Assembly (NCBI RefSeq): GCF_025215155.1
Contig: NZ_JALHAM010000122.1
Source of the DNA: Dryocola clanedunensis
Lineage (GTDB): Bacteria > Pseudomonadota > Gammaproteobacteria > Enterobacterales > Enterobacteriaceae
Reading direction: 5' to 3' (one strand)
Length of the DNA: 64,000 bases
Shown: in pieces, positions 59,944 to 64,000 of the stretch
Numbering within the stretch: position 1 is the first letter of the stretch
How the letters are laid out: every line of letters starts with the position of its first letter
Translations under genes and position numbers: made by a program
The notes under the pieces: model-generated
What the model was told of the DNA's origin: nothing
Database searches by the model: none
What the model saw: only the letters and a program-made list of their open reading frames with translations

Positions 59944-60398
59944 GGTCGCGGCCATCCGCAAGATTATTGATAGTCGATGATGCAGGACGCTTACTGTTAT
60001 TTAAATACACGCACAGTGCAGATGCGCTCACAGGCAGGTCATATTGGGCAACGCCGGGTGGCGGCGTTGAAAAAGACGAGTCATACGAGCAGGCCGCCAT
60101 CCGAGAGTTACAGGAAGAAACCGGCATCGTGCGTGAAGACGTCGGCGTCTCTGTCGCAGAAAGAAAGTTTGTGATGAAGCTGCCTGATGGCGAAACCGTT
60201 AAGGCACAGGAAAGATACTACGTCGTTCGGGTGGACGATAACGAGCTCAGCAGAGAGAGCTGGAGCTGCAGTGAAAAACAAATCATCAGCGAGTGTCGCT
60301 GGTGGAGCGCTGAAGAGCTGAGTGTTACGGATGATGTCGTTTTTCCTGCGAATATTGTCAACATGCTGGCTAACGTGATTGGGCAGGGCGTTGAATAA
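59940..60398 (+). CDS. NUDIX hydrolase
   Basis: A 152-residue NUDIX pyrophosphohydrolase. The Nudix box is complete at 40-62: G-x5-E-x7-REL-QEETGI, with GGGVEKDESYEQ before it. It cleaves a nucleoside diphosphate linked to another moiety in the cytoplasm, using Mg2+. Coupled by a four-base overlap to the MFS gene, which may point to a shared physiological role, for example detoxification of an imported or exported compound. Substrate not predictable. Confidence 0.9.
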   Translation: MRSRPSARLLIVDDAGRLLLFKYTHSADALTGRSYWATPGGGVEKDESYEQAAIRELQEETGIVREDVGVSVAERKFVMKLPDGETVKAQERYYVVRVDDNELSRESWSCSEKQIISECRWWSAEELSVTDDVVFPANIVNMLANVIGQGVE

Positions 60399-60462
60399 AT
60401 TCGGAAATAACAGGCAACAGCATTCAATTTAGCTCGGCAAACAGATAAACTCAAACATATTG

Positions 60463-60492
60463 ATTTTACTGATTAATCAAATTTAATGATTA
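60463..60492. promoter_or_regulatory. LysR operator-like motif, copy 1 (own promoter)
   Basis: The 30-base motif beginning ATTTTACTGATTAATCAA and ending TGATTA sits directly before the LysR ATG. It matches the element at 62289-62318 at about 25 of 30 positions and, in its core, one at 63031-63052. Position suggests negative autoregulation. Confidence 0.6.
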
Positions 60493-60503
60493 ATAGGGCG
60501 TAT

Positions 60504-61397
60504 ATGGATCTTCGTCACCTGAAATACTTTTTGGCCGTTGCCGAAGAACGGCATTTTGGCCGGGCGGCAGAACGACTGAACATTGTTCAGCCCGCGTTGA
60601 GCATGCAGATTAAAGCCCTTGAGGCCGAGCTGGGCGGCCCGTTGCTGATTCGCACCAGCCGTCGGGTCGAGCTGACCGAAGCCGGGAAGCTTTTGCAGGC
60701 GGAGGCCGCGCGCACGCTGGAGCAGGTCGAGCACACCCGCCTTGCCGTTGAGCGATCTCTTCGCGGTGAAACAGGGAGGGTGCGGATAGGGTTTGCCGGC
60801 AATGCTGTCTTCAGCGGAAGGCTGATGCAGGATGTCCGATCTTTTCACAATGCCTTCCCGGATGCCGAATTAATTTGTCAGGAACTGGCTCCGCAGCTTC
60901 AACATGAAGCTATCCAGAACGGAACGCTGGATGTCGGTTATATGCCTGATTATTATCCGGATCACAACTCGTCCCTGGTCTATGAAACCGTGGGGGAATG
61001 GGGAAGGGTTGTTGTGATGTCCAGCGAACATCCTCTCGCGGATTACGAAAGTCTGTCGGTCGAGATGCTGGCGAATGAACCTTTGATTATGTATTCCATC
61101 AACGATGCAGATTCACAGCTGGACACGCAGCTGCGGGAGCTGCTTGGCGATTCGTTGAATATCGCCTTGCGCATCTCCAGCTCTCTGAGTGTCCTGGCCA
61201 TGGCCGGCGCCGGGTTAGGGATAGCGCTGGTTCCCGCGCCGTTAGCGCAGGTAACGATCCCGGGTGTGGTGTATCGGGTTCTTAATTCAAAGGCGTTAGC
61301 GGCGAACCTGATGATGGTCAGTCGAAAAAACGAACCCAGCGCCGCCGTGCATGCCTACCTCCACCACACCCGTCAACACGGCTTATTTACAGGCTGA
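60504..61397 (+). CDS. LysR family transcriptional regulator
   Basis: A 297-residue LysR regulator. The N-terminal helix-turn-helix is textbook: MDLRHLKYFLAVAEERHFGR, then LNIVQPALSMQIKALEAELGGPLLIRTSRRVELTEAG. The effector-binding domain (about 90-297) has VRIGFAGNAVFSGRL and ends near GLGIALVPAPLAQ. The start at 60504 (AGGG upstream) is preferred to 60486, which lies inside the operator-like motif. It is convergent with the alpha/beta hydrolase gene. The repeated motif upstream of three local genes marks these as its likely regulon. Inducer unknown. Confidence 0.92.
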   Translation: MDLRHLKYFLAVAEERHFGRAAERLNIVQPALSMQIKALEAELGGPLLIRTSRRVELTEAGKLLQAEAARTLEQVEHTRLAVERSLRGETGRVRIGFAGNAVFSGRLMQDVRSFHNAFPDAELICQELAPQLQHEAIQNGTLDVGYMPDYYPDHNSSLVYETVGEWGRVVVMSSEHPLADYESLSVEMLANEPLIMYSINDADSQLDTQLRELLGDSLNIALRISSSLSVLAMAGAGLGIALVPAPLAQVTIPGVVYRVLNSKALAANLMMVSRKNEPSAAVHAYLHHTRQHGLFTG

Positions 61398-61418
61398 ATA
61401 ACTTCGGGTTTTCATTGG

Positions 61419-62222
61419 CTATTTCCTCAGCGAAACCAGAATCTCATGCAGTTCCCTGGCAAACAGCGCCGGGTCCGTGGCATAGCTAAGATGATGGCCG
61501 CTAACCTCAATACACGGGCAGGGCAACTGTCGCGCCAGCTCACGGGCTGTCAGGGCATAAAACGCGTCGCCGCTTTCGCGCCCCCTTGCGGTCACCATCG
61601 GCACAGCATCTTTACGCAGCGCCGCCAGGTCAGGGACAAAGCTATTGATAACTCTGAATTCGTGTGCAAGAAAACGCTCATATGCGCTGCCCTGATCGCC
61701 CGGCGCACCGGCGTTCAGGTCAAGCCCGACGAATGATGTATTGAACAGTTTCATCGCCTCTGCACCGCCGTCTGCTTTATAGGTGTCATACACGCGATCG
61801 AAAAATTTGCGCCACGGCATGGATTCAGGCTCGGGTAAGAAATCAGTGATGGGGGGTTCGTGATCGACCAGGCCCCGAACCAGCTGCGGATGATCCTGCG
61901 TCAGCTTGAGCGCAATGTTAGCGCCAGCGCTATTACCGAACACATAAGCTTGTTCAGTGCCCAGCACACGAATAACGGCCGCGGCATCACGACCTTGCTG
62001 GGCGATATCCATTTCAGCCAGGGTATCACCCGTACTGCGGAAGTTGGCACGGCGGTCATATCGCACCACGGTATAACGGTCAGAAAGCTGAGCGGACAGG
62101 GCGGCGAAACGGCGACTATCACCATTTCCCCCAACGACCAGCAGCAACAGTGGTCCCTGGCCTTCGACGTCATAAGCCAGTTCAGCACCTTCAGTATGAA
62201 CGGTTGCGGAATAGCGTTGCAT
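61419..62222 (-). CDS. Alpha/beta hydrolase
   Basis: A 267-residue serine hydrolase without signal peptide. The nucleophile elbow is GNSAG with Ser98 (YVFGNSAGANIAL). The oxyanion-hole region is LLVVGGNGDSRRF (about 28-40), the probable acid is an Asp in the region after residue 200, and the catalytic His is in VSGHHLSYA near 243. An Arg/Tyr-rich VRYDRRANFRSTGDT block resembles haloperoxidase/esterase-like members. The substrate is unknown. Carries the LysR-type motif 67-96 bases upstream. Convergent with the LysR gene. Confidence 0.88.
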   Translation of the reverse strand: MQRYSATVHTEGAELAYDVEGQGPLLLLVVGGNGDSRRFAALSAQLSDRYTVVRYDRRANFRSTGDTLAEMDIAQQGRDAAAVIRVLGTEQAYVFGNSAGANIALKLTQDHPQLVRGLVDHEPPITDFLPEPESMPWRKFFDRVYDTYKADGGAEAMKLFNTSFVGLDLNAGAPGDQGSAYERFLAHEFRVINSFVPDLAALRKDAVPMVTARGRESGDAFYALTARELARQLPCPCIEVSGHHLSYATDPALFARELHEILVSLRK

Positions 62223-62288
62223 GGTATTTCTCCAGAAGAAAGGTGGCGTTCAGTTTCACCTTGTTAATGAATAGAGACAAATAGATAA

Positions 62289-62318
62289 ATTTTACCGATC
62301 AATCAATTTAAGTGATTA
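62289..62318. promoter_or_regulatory. LysR operator-like motif, copy 2 (hydrolase promoter)
   Basis: The 30-base element starting ATTTTACCGATCAATCAA and ending TGATTA is nearly identical to copy 1 at 60463. It lies 67-96 bases upstream of the alpha/beta hydrolase start on the minus strand, a normal activator position for LysR proteins. Confidence 0.6.
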
Positions 62319-62370
62319 TCGGAGGATTGGGGGATGACAGAGAAAGGGATTAGAAAGGCTCCTGGACATA

Positions 62371-62400
62371 ACAGATAATCCCACAGCCGGGATTATCTGT
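62371..62400 (-). terminator. 12-bp perfect hairpin downstream of the DUF417 gene
   Basis: ACAGATAATCCC / GGGATTATCTGT with a 6-base loop, about 70 bases after the DUF417 stop (minus strand). It separates this gene from the hydrolase gene, consistent with each having its own operator. No T-tract. Confidence 0.5.
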
Positions 62401-62468
62401 TTGAGAATGCCAACATAAGATGCGCAGAGATCTTCACCCAGCGCAAGTAATGCGCGGTCAGCACAGCT

Positions 62469-62975
62469 TCATTGGCTAACAGATGAGGAATTGCGAGCCT
62501 CAATTACCCGTCCAGCATCTTGCTTGAGTAAGTAGAAGGAGACGGTGAGTAATACAAGATCTTTTAACAAAAACGACGATACGATAGTCATAGCCGGGAA
62601 ACCTCCGGCGTCCTGGTCCCATGCGCCCGGGACGAAGGGAAGGATGGTGAAAGTGCCTACAAAGGTGGCACATGCGATAAGTGCACCGAGAAAGCCTATT
62701 TTTTTATTCCAGAATCCTAAAAACAGAAGCGTGGCGCAGGTCCATTCTGTCGTTCCCAGAAAGATCCCCGTCCCCTTTATACCTAAGACTGGAATTGTCC
62801 AGAATATGAGAGGACCACTCTTGATAAGGGGGATCAAACCTCTTATTTCAGCTTCAAACCATTTGTCGTAACCAAACCAGACAAATATGACAATCATTGC
62901 GGTACGGAGCAGGTGGTAATCGAGATCGCGCTTCAAAAAGCCAAGTCGGGCAAATATATTTATAAGGAAATCCAT
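62469..62975 (-). CDS. DUF417 (YkgB/RclC-like) inner-membrane protein, copy 2
   Basis: A 168-residue four-helix inner-membrane protein of the DUF417 family (E. coli YkgB/RclC). Typical elements: LLRTAMIVIFVWFGYDKWFEAEIRGLIPLI (about 23-52, quoted in part IVIFVWFGYDKWFE), the ETEWTCATLLFLG helix region, and the C-terminal SSFLLKDLVLLTVSFYLLKQD, closely matching the family's LKDxxLL end. RclC-type proteins protect against oxidants. A core version of the LysR-type motif lies 56 bases upstream, so it probably belongs to that regulator's set. Confidence 0.85.
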   Translation of the reverse strand: MDFLINIFARLGFLKRDLDYHLLRTAMIVIFVWFGYDKWFEAEIRGLIPLIKSGPLIFWTIPVLGIKGTGIFLGTTEWTCATLLFLGFWNKKIGFLGALIACATFVGTFTILPFVPGAWDQDAGGFPAMTIVSSFLLKDLVLLTVSFYLLKQDAGRVIEARNSSSVSQ

Positions 62976-63030
62976 GTTTTTCTCCAGTTATATTGGTGGG
63001 CAGTCGCGTTATTAGCCTACGTCAAGACTG

Positions 63031-63052
63031 TTAAATATATCAACCAGTTAAT
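63031..63052. promoter_or_regulatory. LysR operator-like motif, copy 3 (DUF417 promoter)
   Basis: On the minus strand this reads ATTAACTGGTTGATATATTTAA (22 bases in two halves: ATTAACTGGTTGAT and ATATTTAA), sharing the ACTGRTTRAT core and ATTTAA flank with copies 1 and 2. It is less exact than those, but lies at a fitting distance (56 bases) before the gene. Confidence 0.4.
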
Positions 63053-63461
63053 TTTGTGCTTACTCTAATCACAGACAATACAATACGAAAACCAATGGTA
63101 TACATCATTATTGTAAACAGAGCGCTATCATCAATCAAATAAACCACATGCAATATATAGTGCTTTCAGCAACCATCAACCACAAGATGATGATGTATGG
63201 ATGAGTAATATTATTAATTAATGCAATTCAATCGACCAATGAAAACGGTGCTGTTCGAGGGTGTTTCATTTCCCCGGTTTGTGATTTTAACAAATTAAAA
63301 TGGAACAATTATATTTTACTGCTATAGATATTTCACGTAACAAACATGCTCTTTGACAGCCTATTTACATACAGGTCCAGGTAATCCATAAAAATCTCCC
63401 AGGAGAAAGTATTCCTGGGTTTGAAAGTTAACTTCTGATGTTACTGTTTGCTTAGCAATGC

Positions 63462-63487
63462 CGCAGGTTCAGACTTGCGTTTTTTTT
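63462..63487 (+). terminator. Intrinsic terminator of a candidate small RNA
   Basis: Six-base-pair stem CGCAGG / CTTGCG (one G-T pair), six-base loop, then an uninterrupted run of eight T: the form typical of Hfq-dependent sRNA ends. Confidence 0.6.
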
Positions 63488-63531
63488 GCATGTTTCTGAC
63501 GCCGTTACTTACCGTTACCGGTGGGAAAACT

Positions 63532-63556
63532 CAAGGGAGCACAAAGCGCTCCCTTG
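63532..63556 (-). terminator. Minus-strand terminator after the tiny His/Cys ORF
   Basis: Perfect 9-bp arms CAAGGGAGC / GCTCCCTTG with a 7-base loop, followed on the minus strand by AGTTTT, starting 8 bases after the stop of the ORF at 63564-63668. Confidence 0.6.
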
Positions 63557-63563
63557 GGAATAG

Positions 63564-63668
63564 TTATTTTTTGACGGGGCAATGGCGGTCATCGATTTTC
63601 ACCATCACTGAGCAACATTCATCCTGCGAATGCCCGGCGTGACTTTTCAGAACATCATGCTGAGCCAT
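63564..63668 (-). CDS. Candidate 34-residue His/Cys-rich peptide
   Basis: A short ORF encoding 34 residues, beginning MAQHDVLKSHAGHSQDECCS and ending CPVKK. It contains four His and three Cys, including an adjacent Cys pair, which would suit metal binding. A minus-strand terminator begins eight bases after the stop, which is the main support for it being a gene. No clear Shine-Dalgarno is visible (AAAATGA directly precedes the ATG). I do not recognise a family; the role is unknown. Confidence 0.4.
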   Translation of the reverse strand: MAQHDVLKSHAGHSQDECCSVMVKIDDRHCPVKK

Positions 63669-64000
63669 TCATTTTAGCGTTCGACGTTAAAATTTACCTG
63701 TTTTGCTGGGGCAGACGTTTAGCCACTCACTCTGGGTTATGATGCTCGATATAGAGCTCAGGAAATCGAACACACATGGGGCACTAAGTGCAGTGGTCCA
63801 TAATCTGGAGATTCCTGATGCAGGCTGTGTGGTGTGAGTTGAAAACAGGCACTAACATTGAGCTAATATGTCATTTGTCTAGCCAATGTTCAAATGTCGT
63901 GCTGAAAACCATACAGAGATGGCGTCTGAGGTGAGTCTGGGCAATCTCTGCTTCAGGTTGTGTCAGGTGTCGGAGGAAGAGCGCGGATGCCAGGTTTTCT
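63669..64000. other. Terminal region without recognised gene
   Basis: About 330 bases up to the window edge. No open reading frame with homology was recognised. It should contain the promoter of the small minus-strand ORF if that is expressed; any gene beyond the edge cannot be judged. Confidence 0.4.

Larger units (their letters stand above)
63053..63563. other. Non-coding region with a candidate sRNA terminator
   Basis: About 500 bases without a recognisable protein gene. A plus-strand intrinsic terminator (CGCAGG / CTTGCG stem, then eight T) lies at 63462-63487, preceded by a hairpin CCCAGGA / TCCTGGG at 63399-63420 and TTGACA at 63352-63357. There is no plus-strand gene upstream for it to serve, so a small RNA ending at 63487 is likely. 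I do not recognise a known sRNA. Confidence 0.4.

Noticed and set aside
1..64000. CRISPR arrays, tRNA or rRNA genes, complete insertion sequences, prophage
   Set aside because: None was seen on either strand when reading the window; this was by eye and a tRNAscan or ISfinder search would be the proper test.

Overview
The window reads as a chromosomal segment of an Enterobacteriaceae bacterium, most like Enterobacter, Lelliottia, Kosakonia or Leclercia. Clearly recognised genes (uxaB, dsbG, acuI, ytcA-mdtNOP, yeiL-rihB-nupX) match E. coli/Salmonella families in length and motifs, while their arrangement and the accessory genes differ from E. coli K-12. Genes are dense and mostly in short operons. 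I saw no rRNA, tRNA, CRISPR array or complete insertion sequence. This is a reading by eye; family names come from motif and similarity recognition, not from database searches.

Layout. 0-9.9 kb is mixed core metabolism: a GAF-GGDEF diguanylate cyclase, a VirK/YbjX protein, an acetyltransferase, a Kbp-like and a YidB-like pair, uxaB with an ExuR-like operator, acuI-dsbG, a VF530 protein, a FlxA-like gene behind a sigma-28 promoter, and a SYLF lipoprotein. 9.9-19.0 kb is one nine-gene minus-strand operon: peptide-type ABC transporter, amidohydrolase, RidA, SelA-like PLP enzyme and an IclR regulator. It looks like uptake and breakdown of an amide-linked amino compound. 19.1-22.3 kb is accessory: a LysR remnant, a His-rich PadR regulator with three operator-like repeats, a DUF4225-type protein convergent with a small membrane protein (possible toxin/immunity pair), a bacteriocin-exporter ABC fragment and a zinc-ribbon protein. 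22.3-28.1 kb holds three adjacent cyclic-di-GMP enzymes (one EAL, two GGDEF). 28.5-38.7 kb has ytcA-mdtNOP, a MipA protein, a periplasmic metallo-beta-lactamase-fold enzyme and yeiL/rihB/nupX.

38.7-46.5 kb is a chaperone-usher fimbrial operon with a subunit-chaperone attenuator and a diverging AT-rich regulatory arm of one unknown protein and two paralogous IprA-like winged-helix regulators. 47-51.6 kb has VOC, ABC-F, GFA, ASCH and MASE1-GGDEF proteins. 51.6-53.7 kb groups RclB-like (DUF1471), thioredoxin, CcdA and RclC-like (DUF417) proteins, suggestive of a thiol/oxidant-stress module. 54.3-58.4 kb is a three-subunit periplasmic molybdenum hydroxylase (IorA, IorB, triheme cytochrome c). 58.6-63.0 kb has an MFS transporter, a NUDIX hydrolase, and a LysR regulator whose operator-like motif recurs in front of an alpha/beta hydrolase and a second DUF417 gene, making a small local regulon. 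The last kilobase has no large gene but carries strand-specific terminators that imply a small RNA and a tiny His/Cys-rich peptide gene.
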